From G001797105 sp964528155 (GTDB lineage: Bacteria; Chloroflexota; Anaerolineae; Anaerolineales; E44-bin32): a stretch of DNA of 24,462 nt. Position numbers and translations under genes: made by a program. A model generated the notes under the pieces. It had not been told where the DNA came from. It worked only from the letters and a program-made list of their open reading frames with translations, and made no database searches. This document shows, in pieces, positions 1 to 7,468 of the stretch (within the stretch, counting starts at the first letter, position 1; each line of letters starts with the position of its first letter). The stretch covers positions 1 to 24,462 of the forward strand of contig CAZGRL010000054.1 in assembly GCA_964528155.1 (NCBI GenBank). The letters run 5' to 3'.

Positions 1-398
1 GAGAAGGCTGGCAGAGCACCAAAATCGGGGCCGGGCCGATCCCGATTGAGACACCTGAGGGATGGCTGCTCTTCTACCACGGCGTGCTGACGTCGTGCAA
101 CGGCTTTGTCTACAGCTTCGGCGCGGCGCTGCTTGACTTGGATGAGCCCTGGAAGGTGATCCATCGAGGCGCTCCATATCTCCTGTCACCTCAGCGAATG
201 TACGAGTGCGTCGGGGATGTGCCGAATGTGGTCTTCCCTTGCAGTGCCCTCTACGACGTCCCGACCGGCCGCATCGCCATTTATTACGGCGCGGCCGACA
301 CGGTGACGGCGTTGGCGTTCGCCAGGGCAGACGAGGTCATCGATTTCCTCAAAGCGAATGCGGATCGGCAGAAACGGCCTGAATCCAGCTCGACCTAG
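1..398 (+). CDS. GH130-family glycoside phosphorylase/hydrolase, C-terminal part (5' end outside window)
   Basis: The reading frame is open from the first full codon at position 3 to the TAG at 396-398, so about 131 residues of the C-terminus are visible. The segment starting WQSTKIGAG, followed by a Pro-rich stretch and GWLLFYHGV, then VVFPCSALYD and YYGAADT, is typical of the last blades of the five-bladed beta-propeller of GH130 enzymes. These are beta-mannoside phosphorylases and related glycosidases. The family phosphorolyses or hydrolyses beta-1,2- or beta-1,4-mannosides in the cytoplasm. The substrate cannot be assigned because the catalytic Asp region lies upstream of the window. The gene has no visible link to its downstream neighbour, which follows after a 147-nt gap. 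Confidence 0.82.
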   Translation, partial: EGWQSTKIGAGPIPIETPEGWLLFYHGVLTSCNGFVYSFGAALLDLDEPWKVIHRGAPYLLSPQRMYECVGDVPNVVFPCSALYDVPTGRIAIYYGAADTVTALAFARADEVIDFLKANADRQKRPESSST

Positions 399-545
399 GC
401 CGGCTTCGTTCCGTATGAGCCCTTTCTAATGAGCACCCAATCGGCGTCTGTGGCCGGCATTCTCTGGAGAGCCAAACCTGGATCTGCGCGGCGCGTGGCA
501 TAATGAGCTCGTCACACGGTTCCGATTGAGGAAAAGGGCAAGTAG

Positions 546-1232
546 ATGAGATCCTGGACCCGTAGGGCCAGCGAGGTCATTGACGAGTTCCGGTCGGTTG
601 TCCTTAGCGGTGGTCGGTTTCTGGATGCGCTTCTACCGACTGTGATCTTCCTGGGAACGAAGGCCCTGGCGGGGGATCAGGCCGCCATGATTGCCGCTCT
701 CCTAATGGGCGGCGCCCTGGCCGTCTTTCGCGGCCTTCGCCATCAGCCTGTGACGTTTGCCTTGCTCGGCCTCTCTGGATCCTTGCTCGCATTTCTCGCG
801 GCGCAGTGGCTCCAGCGCGCGGAGCTTTTCTTCCTCCCCGATATCATCACCAAGGCGGCACTGGCTGCAGTCTCTCTGATCTCCGTCGCCTTTCGCCGTC
901 CGCTTGTCGCGTGGACAAGCCACCTGGTGCGGCGTTGGCCGCGCCACTGGTACTGGCACCCGCGCGTTCTCCCCGCCTACAATGAGGTCACTGTCGCCTG
1001 GGCGGGGAACTTTCTTCTGCAGGCCGCGCTGCAGTGGTTGTTGCTGCAGCGTCAAGACGTGGCGTTGCTGGCCGCCTCCAGCCTGCTCGGCGCCTGGCCG
1101 GCGACGGTCCTGCTCTTGATCCTCAGCTATCTGTACGGCACATGGCGTCTGGCCCGCCTGGCCGGTCCGAGCATCGCTGAGTTCCAGGGACGCATGCCTC
1201 CACCCTGGAGCGGTCAGCGGCGCGGCTTCTAA
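546..1232 (+). CDS. DUF3159-like integral membrane protein
   Basis: The 228-residue protein starts at ATG 546 with an AGGAAAAGGG Shine-Dalgarno stretch at 529-538. It is strongly hydrophobic, with about six membrane segments: near residues 28-60, 70-88, 93-116, 150-166, 171-183 and 185-197. A basic stretch rich in Trp and Arg (about residues 117-140) separates the two halves. The pattern LLPTVIFL, then a short AELFFLPDI motif and VAFRRPLVAW, resembles the DUF3159 family of Actinobacteria and Chloroflexota, whose function is unknown. It is the first of five same-strand genes with short gaps. A CATAAT hexamer at 499-504 could be a -10 element, but no good -35 partner is visible. The family call rests on recalled motifs only. 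Confidence 0.65.
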   Translation: MRSWTRRASEVIDEFRSVVLSGGRFLDALLPTVIFLGTKALAGDQAAMIAALLMGGALAVFRGLRHQPVTFALLGLSGSLLAFLAAQWLQRAELFFLPDIITKAALAAVSLISVAFRRPLVAWTSHLVRRWPRHWYWHPRVLPAYNEVTVAWAGNFLLQAALQWLLLQRQDVALLAASSLLGAWPATVLLLILSYLYGTWRLARLAGPSIAEFQGRMPPPWSGQRRGF

Positions 1233-1261
1233 TCCGCCCTTCCTCAAGAAGGAGTGTCCTC

Positions 1262-1609
1262 ATGTCCGCAATCCGAATCTTGCAGATCGTCGCCGCACTG
1301 GCAACCGCGGCCACAGGCCTGTTCTCGATGTTCGCTCCGCTCAAGGTGGTTGGGTTCACCGGTTTGCAGCCGATCGGGGGACGCGGTGTCACTGAGCTGC
1401 GCGCCGTCCTTGGTGCCCTGTTCGTCGCCCTGGGCGTGGCACCTCTTTTCCTCGGCCCCACCGCATATCGGATGTTGGGAATCGGCTATCTCGCCATCTT
1501 CGCCGTGCGCGCCGTTTCCATGGTCGTGGACCGCTCGGTGGTCCAATCGAACGTCATCAGCTTGATCACCGAGGTCGTGTTGGGCGTCATCCTGGTCCTC
1601 CAGGCTTAG
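1262..1609 (+). CDS. DUF4345-like small membrane protein
   Basis: The 115-residue protein starts at ATG 1262, 7 nt after an AAGGAG ribosome binding site (1249-1254). It has four predicted membrane helices, at about residues 4-27, 43-63, 69-88 and 96-114. The second carries the motif TELRAVLGALFVALG, which is the hallmark of DUF4345-type proteins. No catalytic residues are apparent and no function is known for the family. The gene follows its upstream neighbour by 29 nt and precedes the degV gene by 28 nt, so co-transcription is likely. An antisense reading frame covers the same stretch but has no ribosome binding site or family resemblance. Confidence 0.72.
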   Translation: MSAIRILQIVAALATAATGLFSMFAPLKVVGFTGLQPIGGRGVTELRAVLGALFVALGVAPLFLGPTAYRMLGIGYLAIFAVRAVSMVVDRSVVQSNVISLITEVVLGVILVLQA

Positions 1610-1637
1610 GGCGCCTACGGTCTACGGGAGGTACCCC

Positions 1638-2489
1638 GTGTCGGTTCGTGTCGTTACCGACAGCACCTGCGACTTGCCGCAGGGCGTGGTCGCAGAGCAC
1701 AAGATCACCGTTGTGCCCATGTACGTCAACTTCGGTACAGAGAGCTACCTGGATGGCGTCGAAGTGTCCCGGCGGGACTTCTACACCCGGCTGCCCTCTG
1801 CCTCTCCGCCGGCCACCACCTCCGCGCCGGGGACGGCGGCTTTCACCGAGGCCTACCGGCGGTTGATCGCCGAGGGGGCTTCCGGCATCTTCTCGATCCA
1901 TGTCGGGTCGGCTCTCAGCAACGTGCTCGATGTTGCCCAGATGGCGGCGCGGGGCGTAAGCGGCGCGCCGGTCCGCGTCCTGGACAGCGGGCAAATCACC
2001 CTGGGCACCGGTTTTCTGGCGGTGCACGCCGCGCGGCTGGCGGCCTCAGGAGCCGACCTCGACGAGATCGTAGTATCGGTTCAGGCATTGGCGGGTCGCA
2101 CGCACTCCTTTGCTGCGCTCGACACACTCGAGTACCTGCGGCGGGGTGGCCGCGTCAACCTGGTCATGTTTGGCGTCGGCACGCTGCTCAAGCTCAAACC
2201 GATCCTCATGATGCACTCTGGCAAGATCGTCACAGACCGGGCGCGCACAAGTAAGGGTGCCATCGACCGTCTCATCGACCTTGCGTTGCGTCTCAAACCG
2301 TTGGAGAGCATCGCTCTGGTCCACGCGAGCGCGCCTGACCGCTTGCAGATCTTACGCCGGCAGGTGGAGGCACGACTGCCGGGTGTGCCGATCCTGATGG
2401 TGGGCGAGGTTGCGCCAGTCATCGGCGCCCATGTCGGGCCCGGCGCGGTTGGGATTGTGTGCATCGAGGCGCCCCCGCCTCGGACCTGA
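1638..2489 (+). CDS. degV: DegV family fatty-acid-binding protein
   Basis: The 283-residue cytoplasmic protein starts at GTG 1638 after a GGGAGG site (1626-1631). Its family signatures appear in order: VTDSTCDLP at the N-terminus; the TSAPG lipid-contact loop near residue 60; SALSNV near 93; DSGQITLGTG near 116; TLEYLRRGGRV near 163; and HVGPGAVGI near the C-terminus. DegV/FakB-type proteins bind a single fatty acid in a buried pocket. In Firmicutes, FakB presents it to the kinase FakA for acyl-phosphate synthesis. No fakA-like kinase is visible here, so the partner is unknown. Its TGA overlaps the Shine-Dalgarno site of the next gene by one base, pointing to a shared transcript. The length is normal for the family. 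Confidence 0.93.
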   Translation: MSVRVVTDSTCDLPQGVVAEHKITVVPMYVNFGTESYLDGVEVSRRDFYTRLPSASPPATTSAPGTAAFTEAYRRLIAEGASGIFSIHVGSALSNVLDVAQMAARGVSGAPVRVLDSGQITLGTGFLAVHAARLAASGADLDEIVVSVQALAGRTHSFAALDTLEYLRRGGRVNLVMFGVGTLLKLKPILMMHSGKIVTDRARTSKGAIDRLIDLALRLKPLESIALVHASAPDRLQILRRQVEARLPGVPILMVGEVAPVIGAHVGPGAVGIVCIEAPPPRT

Positions 2490-2501
2490 AGGAGCAAAGA
2501 G

Positions 2502-3293
2502 ATGAGTTTCTTGGACATCTACCTGCTGGCCGGACTTCTCACCCTCGGCCTGATGATCTTGCTCTGGCTGCTGAGCCTTGCGCTTCGCAACTCGAGCATC
2601 GTCGACATCTTCTGGGGGACGGGCTTCGTGATTGTCACGTGGGCGGCCTTCCTACTCGGCGAGGAGGGGTATCTGCCGCGCAAAGTGCTGGTGGCGGGGC
2701 TGGTGACGCTGTGGGGCCTGAGGCTTTCGATCCACATCCTCCGCCGCAATTGGGGCAAGCCCGAGGACTTCCGTTACGCCAAATGGCGAGAGGAGAACGG
2801 CGCTCGCTGGTGGTGGGTCAGCCTTTTCAAGGTTTTCCTGCTGCAAGGCGTCCTGCTGTGGATTATCAGTGCCCCGCTGGTGGCGGCGGAGGTCGGCTCG
2901 ACGCCCACCTCGTTGGGTGTGCTGGAGGCTTTGGCCGTTGTCATCTGGGCGATCGGTTTCTTCTTCGAGTCGGTCGGCGATTGGCAGCTGGCGCGCTTCA
3001 AGGCCGATCCGGCCAACCGCGGCAGATTGCTAGACCGTGGGGTCTGGCGCTACACGCGCCATCCAAACTACTTTGGCGATTCGGCCCAGTGGTGGGGGTA
3101 CTACCTGATGGCCGCCGCCACTGGGTGGGGCGCATGGACGGTCTTCAGCCCGCTGGTCATGACGTTCTTGCTTGTGAGGGTTTCGGGTGTCGGGATGTTG
3201 GAGAAGACCCTCAAAGACAGCAAGCCGGGGTACCGCGAATACATGGAGCACACAAGCGCCTTCGTCCCATGGTTCCCGCGCCGGGCGCGGTAG
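2502..3293 (+). CDS. DUF1295 / steroid 5-alpha-reductase-like membrane enzyme
   Basis: The 263-residue integral membrane protein starts at ATG 2502; AAGGAG at 2489-2494 overlaps the stop of the preceding degV gene. About seven membrane segments are visible. The N-terminal DIFWGTGF motif (35-42), FFFESVGDWQ (153-162) and the C-terminal VWRYTRHPNYFGD signature (181-193) define the DUF1295 family. That family shares the fold of 3-oxo-5-alpha-steroid 4-dehydrogenases and isoprenylcysteine methyltransferases. The C-terminal signature contributes to cofactor binding (NADPH or S-adenosylmethionine) in relatives. A lipid-modifying reductase is plausible given the adjacent fatty-acid-binding protein, but the substrate is not known. 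Confidence 0.9.
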   Translation: MSFLDIYLLAGLLTLGLMILLWLLSLALRNSSIVDIFWGTGFVIVTWAAFLLGEEGYLPRKVLVAGLVTLWGLRLSIHILRRNWGKPEDFRYAKWREENGARWWWVSLFKVFLLQGVLLWIISAPLVAAEVGSTPTSLGVLEALAVVIWAIGFFFESVGDWQLARFKADPANRGRLLDRGVWRYTRHPNYFGDSAQWWGYYLMAAATGWGAWTVFSPLVMTFLLVRVSGVGMLEKTLKDSKPGYREYMEHTSAFVPWFPRRAR

Positions 3294-3352
3294 GCTGAGC
3301 GGCGGTGACGGATGCGCCCGCGCTCTACAATTCCGTGCGAGGAGAGTGCCAC

Positions 3353-3682
3353 ATGCGTTTGGCCAAGTTCGTGACGGGGATTGGGGCGGCGTTGATGGCA
3401 GCCGTTCTCATCTATGCCTTCACTCGCGGGGACTTCTCTCAGGAGGGAGCCCAGCTGTTGTCGATGCCTTGGGGCATCGTCTCTCTGGTGGATCTTTACG
3501 TCGGGTTCACGTTGTTCTCGGGCTGGATCCTATTCCGGGAGACCTTGAGGAGTCGTGCCGTCGTTTGGATTGTGTTCGTTATGTTGTTCGGTTTCCTGAC
3601 GGCCAGCATCTATGCTTTCCTGGCGCTCCGTTCGTCGGGCGGAGACTGGAATCGATTCTGGCTGGGCAAGCATGCCGCCTGA
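3353..3682 (+). CDS. DUF1475-like small membrane protein
   Basis: I place the start at ATG 3353, because GAGGAGAG (3339-3346) lies 6 nt upstream and the membrane helix begins right after it. An in-frame upstream GTG at 3305 would add 16 hydrophilic residues without a good ribosome binding site. The resulting 109-residue protein has three membrane helices: about residues 6-22, 33-55 and 65-88. The stretch MPWGIVSLVDLYVGF after helix 1 resembles DUF1475 proteins, which are uncharacterised. A TACAAT at 3325-3330 might be a -10 box for this gene alone, but no -35 is convincing, and it sits 59 nt after the DUF1295 gene. It is probably the last gene of the five-gene run. Confidence 0.72.
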   Translation: MRLAKFVTGIGAALMAAVLIYAFTRGDFSQEGAQLLSMPWGIVSLVDLYVGFTLFSGWILFRETLRSRAVVWIVFVMLFGFLTASIYAFLALRSSGGDWNRFWLGKHAA

Positions 3683-4071
3683 GGACGGGCTGGTGGACCA
3701 GGGAAGCAGCCGCAGGCGTTCACCACGGTTGACGAGACGGCTGGATTCGTGAAGTCGACGAGCGAGGTCTAGCGAGCACGGGGGCAGTAGGAAATCGAGC
3801 GCCGCCTCACTCTGGCAGCCACGAAATCAAGGATTGGCCATTGCCAAGATCATCCGGGTGGCGCAGAATCAGGTCCGGTAGGTCTGGGTGAGGGGTCCAC
3901 TCCCGACTGGGCGAGGCACACCCTCGCCGACACCCCGCACGCCGCATCAGCGCATGGGATCGTCACTCGCCGGAACGTCGGATCGGCGCTAGCGTTGATC
4001 TTGGTCAAACACGCAAGTCGCAGGTCCGATGCAGTGCACCAGCGAAAACTCATTGCTTCGAGGAGTAAGGG
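3683..4071. other. Intergenic stretch without recognisable gene
   Basis: I see no supported coding region, RNA gene, strong hairpin or clear promoter here. A 67-codon minus-strand frame (3850-4053) has no family resemblance and no good ribosome binding site. The only functional element I can point to is AGGAG at 4061-4065, the ribosome binding site of the downstream lipoprotein gene. The promoter of that gene must lie here, but no hexamer pair stands out. Confidence 0.6.
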
Positions 4072-4920
4072 ATGAGAAAAGTCAGTCCGTCGGTGTATTT
4101 CAAGGTCATGATTCTGTCGCTCGGCCTGAGCGCCATGGCGTGCGGGCTTCCGAGCATTTCCGGGGGACAGACGGACCAGAACTCCATTGCGACCGGAGTT
4201 CCACAGTCATCACCATCGGCGACGCCTATTCAGCCGGAGGCATCCTCAACCGTAGAAAGCCTGAGCGCGACGGGCGGAGCCTGCAGCAACGCCTACCTCC
4301 CGGTCGTACAGGGAGCGACGTGGAGCTACGATGTCACTGGTGGGCCGAACGGCACGACGTCGTACACTGACACGATAAGCGCGGTCAGCGGTGACTCGTT
4401 CACACTTACCACCACGCTCGAGGATCTGACGCGGACACAACGCTGGTCCTGCGGCGCCGATGGTCTGGTAGCGCTCGACTTCGGTGGGGCATCGGCGACC
4501 CTGGCCGTCGCCAATCTGCAGACGGAGTTCGACACGACGGAATCAACCGGCGTCACGCTGCCGGCGAACGTCTCGCCTGGGGACACGTGGTCGCAGACGT
4601 TTACCCTGGAAGGGACACAAACCATAACCGGCGATCAGACCGTTCAGGCCGAGGGAAAGGTGAAATACGAGTTGACGGCGGCCGGGATGGAGAGTGTCAC
4701 TGTCCCCGCCGGGACCTTCGAGGCCCTCAGGGTAGATGGCACGACCTCGATGGACCTCACCGTCCAGATGAGCGGCTTCACCGTGCCGATGACCATCACC
4801 GGTACGATCGTCCGCTGGTATGCGCCCGACGTAGGCTACATCCAATCGGTCGAGCAGAGCAATGTCTTCGACACGGAAGTTGAAGTCACGACCGAGCTGG
4901 CCAGCTACGACATTCCTTGA
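4072..4920 (+). CDS. Secreted lipoprotein with DUF3108/TapB-like beta domain
   Basis: The 282-residue protein starts at ATG 4072, 6 nt after AGGAG. The N-terminus has a basic start, a hydrophobic segment and a lipobox-like end at Cys24 (AMAC, a weak match because -3 is Ala rather than Leu). A Ser/Thr/Pro-rich linker follows to about residue 60, then a beta-rich domain. That domain carries GATWSYDV, repeated Thr-rich strands, a VPAGTFEALRV motif and WYAPDVGYIQS near the end. The last two motifs are common in DUF3108/TapB-like extracytoplasmic domains. These proteins are anchored outside the membrane, and their role is unknown. The gene stands alone, converging on the metallophosphoesterase gene. 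Confidence 0.72.
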   Translation: MRKVSPSVYFKVMILSLGLSAMACGLPSISGGQTDQNSIATGVPQSSPSATPIQPEASSTVESLSATGGACSNAYLPVVQGATWSYDVTGGPNGTTSYTDTISAVSGDSFTLTTTLEDLTRTQRWSCGADGLVALDFGGASATLAVANLQTEFDTTESTGVTLPANVSPGDTWSQTFTLEGTQTITGDQTVQAEGKVKYELTAAGMESVTVPAGTFEALRVDGTTSMDLTVQMSGFTVPMTITGTIVRWYAPDVGYIQSVEQSNVFDTEVEVTTELASYDIP

Positions 4921-4960
4921 ACCGCGCCGAATCGAGGGGACCACAGAAGGAGTTCAACGC

Positions 4961-4986
4961 TCGGGCCGCCGTCCTCGGCGGCCCGA
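4961..4986. terminator. Perfect 10-bp GC-rich hairpin between convergent genes
   Basis: The arms TCGGGCCGCC (4961-4970) and GGCGGCCCGA (4977-4986) are perfectly complementary around a 6-nt GTCCTC loop. The hairpin lies 41 nt after the lipoprotein stop and 118 nt beyond the 3' end of the convergent metallophosphoesterase gene. It could therefore act as a terminator for both. No T-tract follows on either strand, so it would be an atypical intrinsic terminator or a transcript-end stabiliser. Confidence 0.6.
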
Positions 4987-5103
4987 ATTCACCTGCGTCG
5001 AGGGCGGCGCCCTTGAAGAACGCAAGCGCAGGCATGCTGGCGGTTGCGCTGGCAGTGGCGCCTCAGGCGAGGGGACTTATGATCTCGGGCCGATCTCTCC
5101 GAG

Positions 5104-6540
5104 CTACTCTTGCTGGAGTTGAATCGTCAGTTGATCGATGGTCTGACCGTCAAGATCGATGGCCGTCAAGGTCAAGGAGTCGCCGTCGATTTCCCCCAGC
5201 AGGAAGTGTGATTGACGCCTGAATACCTGACTCTGCGGCAGCATGTCGCCTGGGGCATACGTCGTCGAGGATCCGCCGCCGGTCACAATGTAAGGTATGC
5301 CATTCACAGTGAGCCGCTCATACTGATGGAAGTGTCCGGAGATCACCGCGGCCACCTGGGCCTGCTCGAACAGGGGCACCCAGGCACTGCGCACGGGCAG
5401 GCTGTCTCCCGGATGCACGGAACTGCTGCTGAACGGAGCCACGTGAACCACCACGATAGTAGCCCGGTAGCCCGGTTCGCTCAGGCGCTCCTTCAACCAT
5501 TGTGTCTCCGCTTCTCGCCCGGGCGCGCCGAACAAAACCTGTGAGTCGAGCATCAAGAATCGGACTCCGTCGACTTCGAATTCATAGAACTGGTTTCGGG
5601 CGTCGGAGTCTTGGGGCGGGAAGGCCGGAGCCGGGAAGGGTGGGAAGGCGTGGAAGTAGAACGGCTCGCCGTTGTATCGAATGTCCAGATCGTAGTCGTG
5701 GTTCCCGAGGACGGTGTACACCGGACCAGTTCGCAGTACCGGTTCGAACACGTCATAGAACTTGGCGGCGTATGAGTCATACGGATTGACACCCTCGTCA
5801 GTCTCGTCGACCACGTCCCCGGCGTGCAGGACGAAGTCGACGTTGGCGGCAGCCATCTCGCTGATCAAGGCTCTTGTGGTCGGATCTCCAAAACTGGCAT
5901 CGCCGATGGCGGCGAACCTCACCGAGCCTCCCGCCGAAAATGTCTTCAGGTCGACCGGCCCCCAGGCGTGTCCGAGGAAGTTTGGCTGGAGCATCCGATC
6001 CTGAGTGTCATCGAGGGCGACGACCACTTCATAGATCGTCCCGGGCTTCAGCTCAGTGAAATTGATCTGATGTTCAACTGCGGAGGCCGAGAGCTCGACT
6101 CTGCGCGGCTGATCCCCCGATCCCGTCGGGAGCAGGTAGACAGCCCCGGGAGAAGATTCGCTCAGTTCGAAGAACAGGCTCGCTTGGTCCTGGATGACAT
6201 GCCGGATCGTGAGTGGGATTCGGTATGAGATCGGAGAGAGACTCAGTTCTCCCTCGGGAATATCGAATGCCGGCGAGCTGGTAGGGGTGGCGGTCGCCAC
6301 CGGAGGCGATGTCGCCGGCGGCGACGGACTGACGTCGGGTCTGCTGCTCGGCGCGCGAGATGGAAGAGGTGGAGATGGGGCCGGCTGTGTGGCCGAGGGC
6401 AGGCAACCGGCAGAAATCCACACGGCGAATGCGAGCGTCACGTAGGTAACTGCGGACCATCGCCGTCGGCCTGGCGACTCCGAGTCGCGTTCTTCCGCGG
6501 TCCGCCCGTTTTGAACACCCGCACGCGTCAGCCGATCCAC
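5104..6540 (-). CDS. Lipoprotein metallophosphoesterase (purple-acid-phosphatase-like)
   Basis: The 478-residue protein starts at GTG 6540; AAGGGAGAG lies about 12 nt upstream, which is a long spacing. A basic N-terminus, a hydrophobic helix (about 30-43) and the lipobox SAGC (Cys46) predict a lipoprotein. A Pro/Ser/Thr-rich linker runs to about residue 92, then a fibronectin-III-like domain (about 95-200). The calcineurin-type phosphoesterase domain follows, with GDASFGD (Asp214), GDVVD (Asp242), GNHD (Asn280, His281), VVHVAP (His366) and GHFH (His403, His405). This is the domain order of purple-acid-phosphatase-like enzymes acting outside the membrane on phosphoesters. Two usual positions differ: DxH reads Asp-Ala-Ser, and the Tyr of GDxxY is Asp245. 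The substrate is unknown. Confidence 0.88.
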   Translation of the reverse strand: MDRLTRAGVQNGRTAEERDSESPGRRRWSAVTYVTLAFAVWISAGCLPSATQPAPSPPLPSRAPSSRPDVSPSPPATSPPVATATPTSSPAFDIPEGELSLSPISYRIPLTIRHVIQDQASLFFELSESSPGAVYLLPTGSGDQPRRVELSASAVEHQINFTELKPGTIYEVVVALDDTQDRMLQPNFLGHAWGPVDLKTFSAGGSVRFAAIGDASFGDPTTRALISEMAAANVDFVLHAGDVVDETDEGVNPYDSYAAKFYDVFEPVLRTGPVYTVLGNHDYDLDIRYNGEPFYFHAFPPFPAPAFPPQDSDARNQFYEFEVDGVRFLMLDSQVLFGAPGREAETQWLKERLSEPGYRATIVVVHVAPFSSSSVHPGDSLPVRSAWVPLFEQAQVAAVISGHFHQYERLTVNGIPYIVTGGGSSTTYAPGDMLPQSQVFRRQSHFLLGEIDGDSLTLTAIDLDGQTIDQLTIQLQQE

Positions 6541-6721
6541 GGGGTCGCCATCTCTCCCTTGTGAAAGCCAGGCCTATGGGCCTCGGCGGCCCACACACGC
6601 ATCCTGTCATCTCCCGCAGAATCTGTCAACCTCGAGTGTGGGCTGAGCGCGACAAACGCCGTGCATCAGCGCCGGCATACGTTCCAGCGCAGATGTAGGG
6701 CATTCACGATGACAGGCAGGC

Positions 6722-7468
6722 TCAGTACGTCCGGCGCGGCGGAAGGCTGCGCTTCGGCTGAATGCGCGTCTGGAGCTGGAGGGCCAACCAGTAGGTCGTT
6801 AAGAAAACGACCGAAAGCAGTGTCCCGGCATACAGGATCTGCGTGGCCAGAAGGGAAGAATCCGTCCCGGCGAGGAGGCCGTGGAAGGCTGCACCCAGAA
6901 ATGCGACGAAGCTGGAATAGTGGATCAGCCGAAATGCCCGAGGGCCGATCCTCGCCCGTACGTAGAATGTCACGCTGGCCAGGATCGTGAGGTAAAAGGC
7001 GATCACGCCGATCCCGACCCAGACCGGCCGATAGGGGGCGACGAATGGGATGAGGACCTGAAGCAGGGTGAACGGAAGATACTGATCCGCCAGGAGGACG
7101 ATGACGTGCAGGCTGACAAATCCGATCGCTAGGAGCGACAGGAATTCGTGGAAGTCGTAGCTGAACGATCGGTGAAGGAGTGGGTCAAGGATCTTGCTGG
7201 AGACGACGAGGCCCCAGGCCGTCGAAAGCCAAAGCAAGACGTATCCGGTCAGGCCGGCGGCGCGCGTGACGAACCACATGCGCTGCACGCTGTCCAGCGC
7301 CAGCAGCCGAGCCGCGACCTGGCGGACGCCCTGCAGACCCGGAGCGGCCAGTGCGATGGACCCGATGATCGCTGCCGCAGCTACCAGCCCGACGATCAAC
7401 CGGCCGGCGCTTGACTTATTCGACGAGGGCGAGTTCACGCGTCTCGACCTCAGATTCTGGGTAGACAT
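6722..7468 (-). CDS. Ferric-reductase-like six-helix heme b membrane protein (MsrQ/FRD type)
   Basis: The start at ATG 7468 is fixed by AAGGAGT at 7475-7481, 6 nt upstream, giving 248 residues. The 5' end overlaps the apbE 3' end by 53 nt. Six membrane helices are visible. The third has a His pair spaced H-x13-H (FHEFLS...SLHVIV) and the fifth a pair spaced H-x12-H (LIHYSS...AAFHG). This is the bis-histidine pattern that holds two b hemes in ferric reductase, NADPH oxidase and MsrQ/YedZ proteins. No FAD or NAD(P)H domain follows, so electrons must come from or go to another partner. Overlap with apbE suggests a flavinylated partner or a quinol-linked route. It is probably the last gene of the htrA series. 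Confidence 0.82.
   Translation of the reverse strand: MSTQNLRSRRVNSPSSNKSSAGRLIVGLVAAAAIIGSIALAAPGLQGVRQVAARLLALDSVQRMWFVTRAAGLTGYVLLWLSTAWGLVVSSKILDPLLHRSFSYDFHEFLSLLAIGFVSLHVIVLLADQYLPFTLLQVLIPFVAPYRPVWVGIGVIAFYLTILASVTFYVRARIGPRAFRLIHYSSFVAFLGAAFHGLLAGTDSSLLATQILYAGTLLSVVFLTTYWLALQLQTRIQPKRSLPPRRTY

Noticed and set aside
2459..3298. A 279-codon plus-strand frame overlapping the DUF1295 gene.
   Set aside because: It is Gly/Arg/Pro-rich with no family resemblance, while the overlapping frame has a good ribosome binding site and clear motifs.
3850..4053. A 67-codon minus-strand frame in the gap before the lipoprotein gene.
   Set aside because: No ribosome binding site, no recognised motif and a composition like random GC-rich sequence.
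6604..6629. CTGTCAT and CTGTCAA near the metallophosphoesterase start, similar to the half-sites upstream of htrA.
   Set aside because: The start-to-start distance is 19 bp rather than 11 or 22, no -10 box follows, and the orientation points away from the neighbouring minus-strand gene.
6722..7468. DSSLLAT in a loop of the heme protein looks like a possible flavin attachment site.
   Set aside because: The S/T-G/S core of the motif is Leu-Leu; only the first and last two residues agree, which is weak for a 7-residue pattern.
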